From the NCBI RefSeq assembly GCF_000764185.1, contig NZ_JQEC01000006.1, forward strand, positions 62,001 to 126,000: a DNA stretch of 64,000 bases. The letters run 5' to 3'. Positions 43,401 to 51,777 of this stretch are shown here, one piece after another. Made by a program: the position numbers and the translations under genes. This DNA is from Colwellia psychrerythraea (GTDB lineage: Bacteria > Pseudomonadota > Gammaproteobacteria > Enterobacterales > Alteromonadaceae). The notes under the pieces were generated by a model. The model was not told where the DNA came from and did not search any database. It saw only the letters and a list, made by a program, of their open reading frames with translations. Position 1 is the first letter of the stretch. Each line of letters starts with the position of its first letter.

Positions 43401-45059
43401 GCTTTTCAGCAAACACAAGACTGGGTATTTATTATTGATGAAAAAATATCTAGGGTCACAGCAAACCAATCAATGCGTGCTGTTTTTGACTGGCCAGAAG
43501 AAGAATTTGATTTTAATGCTAAATTATTAGGTATTAACCCAAAACGCCGCAGCTTTTATCATAAACTAATGCTGTCACTCAAAGAAGGGGAGCATTGGCG
43601 CGGTGAAGAATTGATTATTACCGCCAATCAGGATGAATACCATGTGATCATCAACGTGACGGTAGGCCGAAATTCAGTGAGTAACGCTATACATTATTTG
43701 TTTGTACTTACTGATATTAGTGCACAAAAAAGTGCTGAAAATGAATTGAGATTATTAGCAAACTACGATCATTTAACGGGACTACCCAATCGTACTTTAT
43801 TGCTGGAACGTATTAAACATGCCATTGATTTATCCAATCGACAAACTAAGTCAATAGCACTATTCTTTATCGATTTAGATCGTTTTAAACAAGTAAACGA
43901 TTCGCTAGGACACGATAATGGTGATTTGCTATTACAAGAAGTTGCGCAGCGCTTAGAAGCAGTATTGCTGATAGATGATACGGTATCGCGTATTGGCGGT
44001 GATGAGTTTGTTATATTGTTGGAGAGTTTCTCTAATGACAATCAACTTTGCCGAATCGCTGATGAAGCTATTGAAGCTATAAGCAAGCCAATTGACTTAG
44101 GTGGTAATGTAGTCAGTGTTGGCGCGAGTATTGGCATTGCGGTATATCCTAACGATGGTCATAATTCAGACGAGTTATTACGCCATGCTGATGTGGCTAT
44201 GTATCATGCGAAACAGGCAGTAGAAAATAATTTTAAGTTCTATACTGCACAAATGAACATTGAAGCAATGGCACGTTTAAGTAAGGAGTCAGCGCTAAAA
44301 TTAGCCGTGAAAAATAATGAATTCATTAATCACTACCAGCCAATTATTGATGCGCATACAGGTAAAGCTGTCGGTGTAGAAATGTTAATGCGTTGGCAAA
44401 CACCTACAGGTTTAGTTCCCCCCAATGACTTTATACCTTTATCAGAAGAGCTCAATTTAATTATCACTATGACCGAATCCGCACTTGAGCGGGCCTGTAA
44501 AGATCTAAAGGATTGGCATACAATACGTCCTGAATTTTATGTGTCGATAAATTTATCAGTGCAACACTTTGTTGAAGCAGACATCGTTTCATATATTAGC
44601 GAGCTATTGGTACGCTACCAATTACCTGCAAAAATTCTACGTGTTGAAGTAACCGAAAATGCATTAATTTTACAACCTGAAAATGCTATTACCACCATGC
44701 GCAAGTTATCAGCATTGGGCCTGACTTTAGCGTTAGATGATTTTGGCACTGGCTTTTCGTCATTATCTTATTTAAAAAAATTGCCTTTAGATATTATAAA
44801 AATAGATCGCAGCTTTGTTTCTGGTATTGGTATTAATGATGCTGATGAAGCGATTGTGGATACCACCTTAGTTTTAGCAAAAAGGCTTAATATGCATTGT
44901 ATTGCTGAAGGCGTAGAAACGACTGAGCAATTACATTATTTAGTCGCAAAAAAATGCCATTATATTCAGGGCTATTTATACAGTAAGCCAATATCTGCGA
45001 ATGAAATTATGCAAAATCTGTTATTAAATAAAACGGAAATTATTTCTACTACAAACTGA
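40491..45059 (+). CDS. Propeller-Y_Y_Y-PAS-GGDEF-EAL sensor for cyclic-di-GMP
   Basis: Inner-membrane sensor with a periplasmic head. After a signal peptide (about residues 5-28) come two-component-regulator propeller repeats (DGLSQGSIHSIIQDKTGFIW and others, about 35-670), a Y_Y_Y domain (about 700-790) and one membrane helix (about 798-818). Two PAS domains (about 835-960 and 965-1085) follow, then GGDEF (Gly1169-GDEF, intact; no RxxD inhibitory site at the usual place) and EAL, where the signature reads Glu1297-Met-Leu. The later DDFGTGFSSLSYLKKLPLDI and IAEGVET blocks are intact. It can probably make or break c-di-GMP in response to a periplasmic ligand. The start is placed at ATG 40491; GTG at 40485 is possible. 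Confidence 0.9.
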   Translation: MPKSLLIPFLLTLTILSSVIVTPNSYAAVENLFLDHLSVDDGLSQGSIHSIIQDKTGFIWLATEQGLNIYDGNKVKQLAGPDNSFENAAIYNLLEDKNGFIWLNVDGKKLYNYNPTTDVYQHIPIKSPNNSNYYIADLINSNDNKIWLLTSKTLGFYNQVTNAYQQVIDLESELTGDLSLFKMSLLDGVMYMGSQVGIFAYDIENNLWKKLPQIPADTTTQSNIEELNKIYTVHADVNNTLYLGSYDGFFAIKVDDVKAYIAGASSLPNYQRLIENMAAWQTMLDGNMLYIAADKGLYSVNTLNNSSDFLFGFSDYFDNMSDDNITTLIKDNQGVFWLGSRAVGAYQWDPQRELIKNYGYKKNHPASLSYNEVWHALPDSLNDDFLWVATSNGLNLIDVVKQRVTPFLMNDDSKSIYTSSHIYSLLTLTPEQLLISTAKGVYLFDKKQEKELALPFNNEINQLLAVEQYDILKEDEFLWLVNEKGIFKINLITEEIDTLSEITEQFPPERFLSFLGTSPHNDWFLLTSNDGLWGFNTRTREFVQLYNLPGILAGEYSSIDNWAIDKNQIFWLSFSGKGLIGLTLPDFKEKYFYHKANSIIDNNIYGVMADEAGDIWFSSHNGLFMLDSDSQHISHFTRKDGLGATEFNGRAYTRLADGHFVYGSMEGISIFKPSELKKAHHYKNFKVRITAVELLSRHVTLPLAIEDNAVINLNYDDVGIRIDFSTFSYGNEKSISYKSHLSGENNIDYPASREAHITFPSLSSGKHTLSIQAKSPYTGEYSAPVHINFNVSFAPWRSPVAFILYFSVFMVVMVTWYRYRKKQQQLLLDAHEQVKYRENRLQLALTGSNSEVWDWQAEDNLMFGKRIAIDLGYVEEALFYSFEEHVSLIHPEDHDDFIRCWQLFISNANLDDNFSCTYRLKTSGEKWLWYKDLGKIVAVDAQNKPIRVTGSYTNITESRANEERAQYYGDAFQQTQDWVFIIDEKISRVTANQSMRAVFDWPEEEFDFNAKLLGINPKRRSFYHKLMLSLKEGEHWRGEELIITANQDEYHVIINVTVGRNSVSNAIHYLFVLTDISAQKSAENELRLLANYDHLTGLPNRTLLLERIKHAIDLSNRQTKSIALFFIDLDRFKQVNDSLGHDNGDLLLQEVAQRLEAVLLIDDTVSRIGGDEFVILLESFSNDNQLCRIADEAIEAISKPIDLGGNVVSVGASIGIAVYPNDGHNSDELLRHADVAMYHAKQAVENNFKFYTAQMNIEAMARLSKESALKLAVKNNEFINHYQPIIDAHTGKAVGVEMLMRWQTPTGLVPPNDFIPLSEELNLIITMTESALERACKDLKDWHTIRPEFYVSINLSVQHFVEADIVSYISELLVRYQLPAKILRVEVTENALILQPENAITTMRKLSALGLTLALDDFGTGFSSLSYLKKLPLDIIKIDRSFVSGIGINDADEAIVDTTLVLAKRLNMHCIAEGVETTEQLHYLVAKKCHYIQGYLYSKPISANEIMQNLLLNKTEIISTTN

Positions 45060-45157
45060 TCTTGTAAAAACTGACAGCTAATTACTGAAAATTATTATTT
45101 AAACCTTGAATAAAGCCATTTTGGCGCCCACATTCTCTTTAAACAACACGTTAACTA

Positions 45158-46534
45158 ATGAGTAAAAGCATGACACAACATTTTGATTATCTTGCCATTG
45201 GCGGTGGTAGTGGCGGTATAGCTTCAGCTAACCGTGCAGCAAAGTTAGGTAAAAAAGCAGCCGTTATTGAAGCTAAATACATTGGTGGTACTTGTGTCAA
45301 TGTTGGTTGTGTGCCTAAAAAGGCCATGTGGTATGCCGGGCAAATATCCGATGCCTTAAAATATGCCAATGATTACGGTTTTAGCCAGCACCTTACCCAA
45401 GGTGAGTCTCAATTCGATTGGGGCAAGTTAGTCGCTAATCGTGAAGCTTATATAAAACGCATACATGCAGCTTATCAACGTGGTTTTGACGCTAACGATG
45501 TCACTGTGATTAATGGTTTTGCCAAATTTGTTGATAAAAACACAGTGGAAGTGAACGGTGAGTTAATTACTGCGGATCACATCACTATTGCTACCGGTGG
45601 ACGTCCGTCCATTCCAACTATTGAAGGCGCTGAGTTTGGTATAGATTCCGATGGTTTCTTCGCCTTAACAGAGCAACCTAAAACTGTCGCGGTAGTTGGT
45701 GCTGGTTATATTGCCGTTGAACTTGCTGGCGTATTTTATGCGCTAGGCAGTGAAACCCATTTGTTAGTGCGTAAAGAAAAGCCATTACGCGGTTTTGACG
45801 ACATGTTAAGTGATACCTTAGTGGAGCAAATGGCAAAACATGGCCCTACTTTACATAATCACAGTACACCAGAGCGCATTGAAAAATTGAGCGATGGTCG
45901 TTTAGTTGTGCATCTAACTAATGGTAAATCATTAGAGCCAGTAGATACTTTAGTCTGGGCTATCGGCCGTGACCCAGCTACCGACAATATTAATTTAGCG
46001 GCTACAGGCGTTGAAACCAATGAACGTGGTTTTATTGAAACGGATAAATATCAAAACACTAATGTTGATGGTATATATGCAGTCGGCGACAATACTGGTC
46101 GTGCACAATTAACGCCGGTAGCGGTAGCGGCTGGACGCCGTTTATGTGAGCGTTTATTTAATAATAAACCAGACTTACATTTAGATTATTCAGGTATTGC
46201 AACGGTAGTTTTTAGTCACCCAGTGATTGGCACTGTCGGATTAACCGAAGATGAAGCTAAAGCTGAATACGGTGAAGATAATATTACCGTATATAACTCA
46301 CAATTCACTGCACTGTATCAAGCGATTACTGAAGATTATCGTGATCCTACTCGCATGAAACTAATTTGTGCAGGTAATGATGAAAAAGTGGTTGGCTTAC
46401 ATAGTATTGGTTTTGGTAGCGATGAGTTATTACAAGGTTTTGCTGTCGCCATGAAAATGGGCGCAACGAAAGCGGATTTTGATAATACAATTGCTATCCA
46501 TCCCACTTCTGCAGAAGAGTTTGTTACCTTGTAG
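45158..46534 (+). CDS. gor: Glutathione reductase
   Basis: FAD-dependent NADPH:glutathione disulfide oxidoreductase, a cytoplasmic homodimer. The 458-aa sequence has the FAD loop [16 protein letters not shown], the redox-active pair Cys46/Cys51 ([13 protein letters not shown]), the NADPH-binding [29 protein letters not shown], and the C-terminal interface His-Pro in [13 protein letters not shown] carrying the catalytic His. An internal ATG at 45170 is an alternative start. A strong terminator follows at 46563. Confidence 0.96.
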   Translation: MSKSMTQHFDYLAIGGGSGGIASANRAAKLGKKAAVIEAKYIGGTCVNVGCVPKKAMWYAGQISDALKYANDYGFSQHLTQGESQFDWGKLVANREAYIKRIHAAYQRGFDANDVTVINGFAKFVDKNTVEVNGELITADHITIATGGRPSIPTIEGAEFGIDSDGFFALTEQPKTVAVVGAGYIAVELAGVFYALGSETHLLVRKEKPLRGFDDMLSDTLVEQMAKHGPTLHNHSTPERIEKLSDGRLVVHLTNGKSLEPVDTLVWAIGRDPATDNINLAATGVETNERGFIETDKYQNTNVDGIYAVGDNTGRAQLTPVAVAAGRRLCERLFNNKPDLHLDYSGIATVVFSHPVIGTVGLTEDEAKAEYGEDNITVYNSQFTALYQAITEDYRDPTRMKLICAGNDEKVVGLHSIGFGSDELLQGFAVAMKMGATKADFDNTIAIHPTSAEEFVTL

Positions 46535-46562
46535 TCATTTCTTGGAAAATTAACATATTCAA

Positions 46563-46600
46563 AAAGGCTAGTTTATCTCGTATAACTAGCCTTTATTTTA
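46563..46600 (+). terminator. Rho-independent terminator of gor
   Basis: AAAGGCTAGTT (46563-46573) pairs perfectly with AACTAGCCTTT (46584-46594) around a 10-base loop, followed by a T-rich tail (ATTTTATTT). It lies 28 bases after the gor stop codon. Confidence 0.88.
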
Positions 46601-46619
46601 TTTAAGCGATTATTACTTT

Positions 46620-46811
46620 ATATTGTCTCAAATAGCGGGAGCAGCAGAGTAACAAGGCTCTGTCAGTGAGGAAATCAATCGCAACATTGTGCAAATCAAT
46701 GATTTGTCATCACAAACAGCTTCAGTAGCAGAACAAACTAAAGTGGCAAGTAAGGGGTTAGCGAGTATGGCTAAACAGCTGCAAGGTTTGTTAAAGAATT
46801 TTGCGGTGTAA
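46620..46811 (+). pseudogene. C-terminal remnant of a methyl-accepting chemotaxis protein
   Basis: In one frame the DNA reads ILSQIAGAAE, stop, QGSVSEEINRNIVQINDLSS and QTASVAEQTKVASKGLASMA, ending LLKNFAV and a stop at 46809. This is the conserved tail of a chemoreceptor signalling domain (AAEEQ-x-SVxEEIxRNI pattern), with an in-frame TAA where a Gln would be expected (46650-46652). Nothing of the ligand-binding or hairpin-tip region is left upstream, so it is a relic of deletion. Confidence 0.8.
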
Positions 46812-46874
46812 CCTGAGTAACCGATGTTAATTTAGAACGGTATAACATTAAGTTTAGTTGATTTTGCTTAACAA

Positions 46875-46920
46875 AAATCCCTTGAGACTTTTTGATAATA
46901 AGTCTCAAGGGATTTTTTTA
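46875..46920. terminator. Strong bidirectional terminator next to the DUF4399 gene
   Basis: A perfect 17-base stem (46875-46891 with 46901-46917, core ATCCCTTGAGACTT) and a 9-base loop, flanked by A on the left and a T run on the right, so it works on both strands. It lies 44 bases past the stop of the minus-strand DUF4399 gene. Confidence 0.9.
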
Positions 46921-46960
46921 TATAATTATTTTTATTTAACGGCTTTTACTTATTCCGACT

Positions 46961-47401
46961 TTACTCAACGGTAATTGTAATTTTCTTAGACACAACTGCT
47001 GGCTTGTGAGGAATATGGTGATGATCACCCATAATAAGCTGCAACGTATGTTTGCCTTTAGGTAAAGTTAAAGTTGTTTGTGTTTGCCCACCACCGAAGT
47101 GCTTAACGTCACCACCCATTGGCATATCAAACGCAGGCAAAGTATTCTTATCAATTAATAAATGATGATGACCGGTATGCTTTTTTTCTATTCCCGCTGG
47201 CGCAACACCCATATCCTTTAAACCAAAGGTAACTGTAAAAGTACTTGGTACAGTTGCACCATCGGCAGGTGAAATGATGTAAACATTGGCGTTAGCTGGA
47301 GAAACCGATTGCGGCATACTGCTAGCGTTAGCTAGTTCAGATGTTAATAGCACAGGGCTTAAAGCCAAAGTAAGTAGTGATAATTGCATAAATTTTTTCA
47401 T
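46961..47401 (-). CDS. DUF4399 domain periplasmic protein
   Basis: Small secreted protein, 146 aa. The signal peptide covers about residues 1-26 (FMQLSLLTLALSPVLLTSE...ANA). The mature part is one DUF4399 domain with YIISPADGATVPSTFTVTFG, GIEKKHTGHHHLLID, and HTLQLIMGDHHHIPH near the C-terminus. The clusters of His are conserved in the family and suggest metal binding, but function is unknown. It is monocistronic, with a bidirectional terminator just downstream and 90 bases to the lipoprotein gene upstream. Confidence 0.9.
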   Translation of the reverse strand: MKKFMQLSLLTLALSPVLLTSELANASSMPQSVSPANANVYIISPADGATVPSTFTVTFGLKDMGVAPAGIEKKHTGHHHLLIDKNTLPAFDMPMGGDVKHFGGGQTQTTLTLPKGKHTLQLIMGDHHHIPHKPAVVSKKITITVE

Positions 47402-47491
47402 AATATAACTCGCTTATTTCAAGTAAATAGTTTAATTAATTTTAAGGTTTTGATAAAAATAGCGGTACTTACTGTAGCAGTCAATATTTGA

Positions 47492-48268
47492 TTAAAACTG
47501 GTAATCAATTTTGAAATTAAAGCTAGTATCATTTTGACTGTAATGACCCCAGTTTAAATTGCCATAAACTAATTCACCCGCTAAACCCAGACCAAAAGAA
47601 AATCGATGTTCTATGGCGAGGTTGGCTCCTACCATATAGCCATCACTCTTAAGTGGCTCAGTCGAGTTGTTAGTAGTATTTTTATAGCCACTGAGCTGAC
47701 CCCACTGATAAAAAGGACCACCATAAATAATATCTCTGTCTGCAAGTTTATAGCCTAACACCCAAGCAATATCATAAACATCGGTATCATGCTGCCAATA
47801 GCCCCAACCAGAAACAGAATCACAATAAAGACTTTCACAGGCAATGTAATCGGCACCGGAGTAATACGACTCATTGGTCTCGTTTCTCTCATAACCTAAG
47901 GTAAATGCTTGCGAAAAATTACCTTTAGTTGATTGTTCCGCATGAGCACCATAAAATTGATATTTGATACCTATGTGGGTGGCTGAATCTACATCACTAC
48001 TAATAGATATTTCTAAGCCTTTAGCGGCGGTGATATTACCTCGGGCAAAGGCATAGACATCAGTTCCGGAAAAATTCTTGTCGTCAGTCTCTATGTTTAA
48101 TATTGTTCTACTACCAGAGCCTAATGCTAAATTCACTGATAATGGTTCACTGCTGACTTCAGGGTTATCAAAACGAGTGGTCGACATAGAAACGGTCACT
48201 GGGTTAGTAGAGCAAGCCGATAAAAGGATACTTAAGATCAGGCTGGCGAGTAGGGAGGTATATTTCAT
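47492..48268 (-). CDS. Predicted outer-membrane lipoprotein with barrel-like C-terminus
   Basis: The 258-aa protein has a lipoprotein signal with lipobox Leu-Ser-Ala-Cys19 (LILSILLSACSTNP). The rest alternates polar and aromatic residues in strand-like blocks (GIKYQFYGAHAEQ, FTLGYERNETNESYYSGADY, WGYWQHDTDVYDIAWVLGYK, GGPFYQWGQLSGYKN) and ends FNFKIDYQF with a terminal Phe, as barrel proteins do. It has two Cys close together (CESLYCDS). I do not recognise a named family. A Fur-box-like sequence lies upstream at 48330, so iron regulation is possible. Confidence 0.75.
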   Translation of the reverse strand: MKYTSLLASLILSILLSACSTNPVTVSMSTTRFDNPEVSSEPLSVNLALGSGSRTILNIETDDKNFSGTDVYAFARGNITAAKGLEISISSDVDSATHIGIKYQFYGAHAEQSTKGNFSQAFTLGYERNETNESYYSGADYIACESLYCDSVSGWGYWQHDTDVYDIAWVLGYKLADRDIIYGGPFYQWGQLSGYKNTTNNSTEPLKSDGYMVGANLAIEHRFSFGLGLAGELVYGNLNWGHYSQNDTSFNFKIDYQF

Positions 48269-48681
48269 TAATGTCGAATCCTTTTGATATTTTTCGGCAA
48301 AGATAGCAAAATTAAAGAGTTAGCTCAATAACAATAATTCTCATTATTAAAGTAAATAAGTGATGTGGAATGAAATGTACGGAGTAAACGGATATCTATA
48401 TTAACTTTATTTTATCAAACCAAGTTAGTTTTGAATATTGCTACTAATCCTCAGGTAAAACTTATTTGTTTTGTGGATTAATTCCTACAATAGAAAGGCT
48501 AGTTCAAAATATGGTCACTCAGCCACCATCGCTCAGCCACCATCGCTAAGTTACATTTAATTACCTAATAGCGCTTTAATATTTTTAGACAACTTGTAAT
48601 ACTGATGCATCGTGAAGTAGTCTATATGACTTTACTTGGCTTTATTGGCTAGGTTCTTATATTAGGGTAAACATAATACCG
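48269..48681. other. Divergent intergenic region with Fur-box-like site and a 14-bp tandem repeat
   Basis: This 413-base spacer separates the lipoprotein and the metal-efflux leader gene. It holds a Fur-box-like site at 48330-48348 and two adjacent copies of CTCAGCCACCATCG (48518-48531, 48532-48545). No gene or clear promoter box was identified beyond these. Confidence 0.6.
48330..48348 (-). promoter_or_regulatory. Fur-box-like sequence
   Basis: AACAATAATTCTCATTATT matches the 19-base consensus GATAATGATAATCATTATC at 13 positions by direct comparison, including the CATTAT half. It lies about 60 bases upstream of the lipoprotein start, a normal position for Fur. In A+T-rich DNA such matches also arise by chance. 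Confidence 0.4.
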
Positions 48682-49029
48682 ATGAAAAACACTTGGCTTG
48701 GCTTAATATTAGTATTATTGATTGCATTGCAATCATATGCTGCTGTAGCTAACTCAGAGGAAAATCATCAAGTTGACTCGCAACATATTCTAACTGAACA
48801 TTCTCATGATGTTGATGACATTAATCTTGTCGATGAGTCATCGGGCAGCGAACACAATATTAAAGATTGCCACCATTGTGGTCATTGCCAAGGCGCTCAT
48901 ACCCAATGGGTTGCCAGTAACAAATCTGCTTTAGCAACACCTCTATTTATAATCACCAATCAATATTTTTATAATGATAATCTTGATAAGAGCTTCATTG
49001 AAGAACTTATACGCCCCCCAATATCTTAA
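48682..49029 (+). CDS. Small His/Cys-rich secreted protein leading the metal-efflux operon
   Basis: The 115-aa protein has an N-terminal signal peptide (about residues 1-24, LGLILVLLIALQSYAAVANS). It is acidic and His-rich (HQVDSQHILTEHSHDVDD), with a central metal-ligand cluster DCHHCGHCQGAHTQW (about residues 70-84). It ends in a conserved-looking EELIRPPIS. Small proteins of this kind often precede czcCBA-like operons and may bind metal in the periplasm; I do not recognise a named family. It lies 129 bases upstream of the TolC-like gene in the same direction. Its own ribosome site is weak. Confidence 0.72.
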   Translation: MKNTWLGLILVLLIALQSYAAVANSEENHQVDSQHILTEHSHDVDDINLVDESSGSEHNIKDCHHCGHCQGAHTQWVASNKSALATPLFIITNQYFYNDNLDKSFIEELIRPPIS

Positions 49030-49158
49030 TTTAATTTAAAAATTACCCGCAACAAATCTTATCTTTAAGTACAGCTTAAATAAAGCTGAATTTGATTTAG
49101 CTTAGTTAGTTTATTTGAGCTTAGTTGCGACATTTTATTGTTAAATTAAGAGATTATT

Positions 49159-50397
49159 ATGAAATTTTTCTCGATAAAACCTGCTGGCGTAGCATTATTT
49201 ATTAGCTACTCGGCAACTATGTCGGTAAGTTGTTTGGCTTTTGCACAAACAACTTTATCAAGTGATTGGCTCGATCGACAAATCAATAAGCACCCTGATA
49301 TTGTCTCAGCACGTGAATTGATGAATGCTGAGTTCTCAAAAGCACAGGGCAGTAAGTTACCACTTTATAACCCTGAATTGTCTACCGGTTATGAGCGCGA
49401 AGGTGACGGCAATAACTTTAATATTGGTATTAGCCAAACCATTGATTTGTGGGATAAACAGGCAGTTAATGTTGCCATTGGCGATAAAATATTAACTGTA
49501 GCCAGTAATCGGTTTACTTATGCAGTCGCGCAAAAAAAATCCCAAGCATTAACAGCGTTAATTAACTGGCAACTTGCCATGGACAAGTCGGTACTTGCGT
49601 TTGAGCAGGAGCAACAATTAGAAGTGTTACTGAAAATTGTTACTAAAAGGCAGCAGGCTGGCGATCTTGGTCAGGTTGATGCTGAGTTAACCTTCTTGAA
49701 TTTGTCGCAATTACTTAATAAAACAGCGCAAATACAAGCACAGTTAACGCAAGCGCAAGCTGATGTTAATGAACTACTGCCTGACTGGCGTCCTAATATG
49801 CAAGTGTATCCAAAGCAGGGTTTGGGAGTAACAAACTTTCAAGTGGTTGAGCAATGGATAACCCAGCATCCGCAAGTATTAGCAGCGCAAGCGTTATGGC
49901 AAGTGCAAAAAAACATTGCTCAATATGCCATGCTGGAAACAAAAGCCGATCCTACTATTGGTCTGAGTGCCGGAAAAAATGCTGACGATAATGTTGTCGG
50001 TATCAGCTTTTCTATGCCATTAAATATCCGTAATGATTACCAAGCCAACGCTAATGCAAAAAATCAGCAAGCTATAGCTGCTGAAGCGAGTTTTCGTGCG
50101 GTTATGCGCAAACAAAAGTATCTGATACAGGCAAGTACAGCATCATTAATCTCTAATAAAAAATATCTAGGCCGTTGGCAAGAGCTAATGCAAGGGCGTG
50201 GCGAACACAGTGCCCAGCTATTGCAAAAACAATGGCAATTAGGTGATTTAAATACCTCGGATTATTTATTGGCGTTACAACAAAGAGCGGAAGGTTTATA
50301 CGCGGGCATTGAACTACAGGCCCAGTTTAAATTAAGCGAAGTGCAATGGTTATTGAATGTCGGCCAATTAAATGTCGCCACTAAGCTATTAAATTAA
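49159..50397 (+). CDS. TolC-family outer-membrane component of heavy-metal RND efflux (CzcC-like)
   Basis: Outer-membrane channel that links to the RND pump at 51778. The 412-aa protein has a signal peptide (about residues 1-31) and an OEP-type mature part with long amphipathic helices: HPDIVSARELMNAEFSKAQG, LYNPELSTGYEREGDGNNFN, the repeat counterpart MLETKADPTIGLSAGKNADD, and GISFSMPLNIRNDYQANANA. The Leu/Gln/Ala-rich helices suit the tunnel. The ribosome site AAGAG lies before the ATG. The adaptor gene follows after 69 bases, so the three pump genes are likely one operon. Confidence 0.88.
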   Translation: MKFFSIKPAGVALFISYSATMSVSCLAFAQTTLSSDWLDRQINKHPDIVSARELMNAEFSKAQGSKLPLYNPELSTGYEREGDGNNFNIGISQTIDLWDKQAVNVAIGDKILTVASNRFTYAVAQKKSQALTALINWQLAMDKSVLAFEQEQQLEVLLKIVTKRQQAGDLGQVDAELTFLNLSQLLNKTAQIQAQLTQAQADVNELLPDWRPNMQVYPKQGLGVTNFQVVEQWITQHPQVLAAQALWQVQKNIAQYAMLETKADPTIGLSAGKNADDNVVGISFSMPLNIRNDYQANANAKNQQAIAAEASFRAVMRKQKYLIQASTASLISNKKYLGRWQELMQGRGEHSAQLLQKQWQLGDLNTSDYLLALQQRAEGLYAGIELQAQFKLSEVQWLLNVGQLNVATKLLN

Positions 50398-50466
50398 AAC
50401 CGTTATCTCATCTTATATAGCTACCATTAGCGTAGGTATAAGTTGTCAAAGAATTTGGAATTAAAA

Positions 50467-51762
50467 ATGAAAAATATATTAACTGATAAAGTATCTAAAA
50501 TAATAAAACTCATTACCCTGAGTAGTCTATTTACCGGCTTAGTTGGAGCATCGACCACAGTGTTAGCTTACAACGATGTTGTGCTAGAAAACACGCTGTC
50601 GGGGGCGCAAGCGATAGAGGTACAAGCTGAACATAAACATGAAAGTGGCCATGAACACGATAATGAGAATAAAGCAGACGACCACGGGCAAGAAACTAAA
50701 GCCGATGATGGTCACGGCCATGCTAATGAAAATGCTAGTGAAGAAGAGCATGAAGAAGGTATAAGCTTTAGTCCTGAAAAAATGGCTTTAGCGAATATCA
50801 AAGTATCTACTTTAACCGCCAAAACTTTAGCTAAAAGTGTTTATGCTCCTGGAGAAATAAAAGCCAACGGTTACACCAGTTATATTGTCTCGCCACGTAC
50901 CGAGTCGGTAGTGATCAGTCGTCACGCCATTTTGGGTGAACATGTCGAAAAAGGCCAAGCTTTGGTGACTTTATTTAGTGAATCGATGGCAGAAGCGCAA
51001 GCAGAGTACCGTGTTGCTTATAGTGAGTGGCAGCGAACTAAAAAATTAGGTCTTGGCACTGTCAGTGAAAGTCGTTTATTAGCTAGTGAAACCGCTTATA
51101 TTACAGCCTACGGTAGATTAACTGCATTTGGCTTAACCAAAGCGGCTATTAAAGAAATTGTTAAAAATAACTCATCAAATCTGGGTGAGTATACCTTAGT
51201 CGCTAAACGAGCTGGCGCGGTATTAAGTGATGATTTTTCACAAGGGCAACGAGTTGCTCCGGGCGATAAAATAATGGTTTTGGCCAATGAAGAAAATTTA
51301 TGGGTAGAAGCGCGAGTTTCACCTAATAAGAAACTGAACTTACCCGTAGGTACAGTGGCTAAGGTTGAGTTTGCAGGGCAAGTACATTTTGCCAAAGTGA
51401 TCCAAGAAGCACATACCATAGATCCAATTACCCGTACCCGAATTGTGCGTTTGTCCGTTGAGAATAAAGATGACACCTTACATTCCGGCATGTTCGTTAA
51501 TGTAAATTTTCAGTTTGATACCCAAACCCCGGTAATCGCGGTGCCAGAAACGGCATTAATGCGTGGCGCTGATGGTGATTGGACTGTATTTGTTGAAGAT
51601 CATCCCGGTGAATTTAAAGCTGTTGAAGTTGAACTCGGTCAGCCTTTAGGCCATTACCGTCAAATTATCGGTATTGCCCCTAATACTCGAGTGGTGACCA
51701 AAGGTGCATTCTTTGTTGCTTCAGAAATAGCAAAAGGCGGATTTGATCCGCACGGCCACTAG
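50467..51762 (+). CDS. RND periplasmic adaptor, heavy-metal type (CzcB-like)
   Basis: Membrane-fusion protein that connects the pump and the TolC-like channel. About 431 aa from ATG 50467, where GGA lies 7 bases upstream; an earlier in-frame TTG (50443) has no site. After a signal peptide, a His/Asp/Glu-rich stretch (HKHESGHEHDNENK, DDGHGHANEN, about residues 57-100) can bind divalent metal, as in CzcB and ZneB relatives. The hairpin and lipoyl parts follow (YIVSPRTESVVISRHAILGE, VEKGQALVTLFSE), then the beta-barrel (GDKIMVLANEENLWVEARVS) and membrane-proximal domain. Confidence 0.9.
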   Translation: MKNILTDKVSKIIKLITLSSLFTGLVGASTTVLAYNDVVLENTLSGAQAIEVQAEHKHESGHEHDNENKADDHGQETKADDGHGHANENASEEEHEEGISFSPEKMALANIKVSTLTAKTLAKSVYAPGEIKANGYTSYIVSPRTESVVISRHAILGEHVEKGQALVTLFSESMAEAQAEYRVAYSEWQRTKKLGLGTVSESRLLASETAYITAYGRLTAFGLTKAAIKEIVKNNSSNLGEYTLVAKRAGAVLSDDFSQGQRVAPGDKIMVLANEENLWVEARVSPNKKLNLPVGTVAKVEFAGQVHFAKVIQEAHTIDPITRTRIVRLSVENKDDTLHSGMFVNVNFQFDTQTPVIAVPETALMRGADGDWTVFVEDHPGEFKAVEVELGQPLGHYRQIIGIAPNTRVVTKGAFFVASEIAKGGFDPHGH

Positions 51763-51777
51763 GTAAGGAATGAAATT

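Larger units (their letters stand above)
46535..46960. other. Intergenic region with two terminators and a chemoreceptor remnant
   Basis: This 426-base gap between gor and the DUF4399 gene contains the gor terminator (46563-46600), the decayed 3' end of a methyl-accepting chemotaxis protein (46620-46811) and a bidirectional terminator (46875-46920). No intact gene was seen. Confidence 0.8.
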
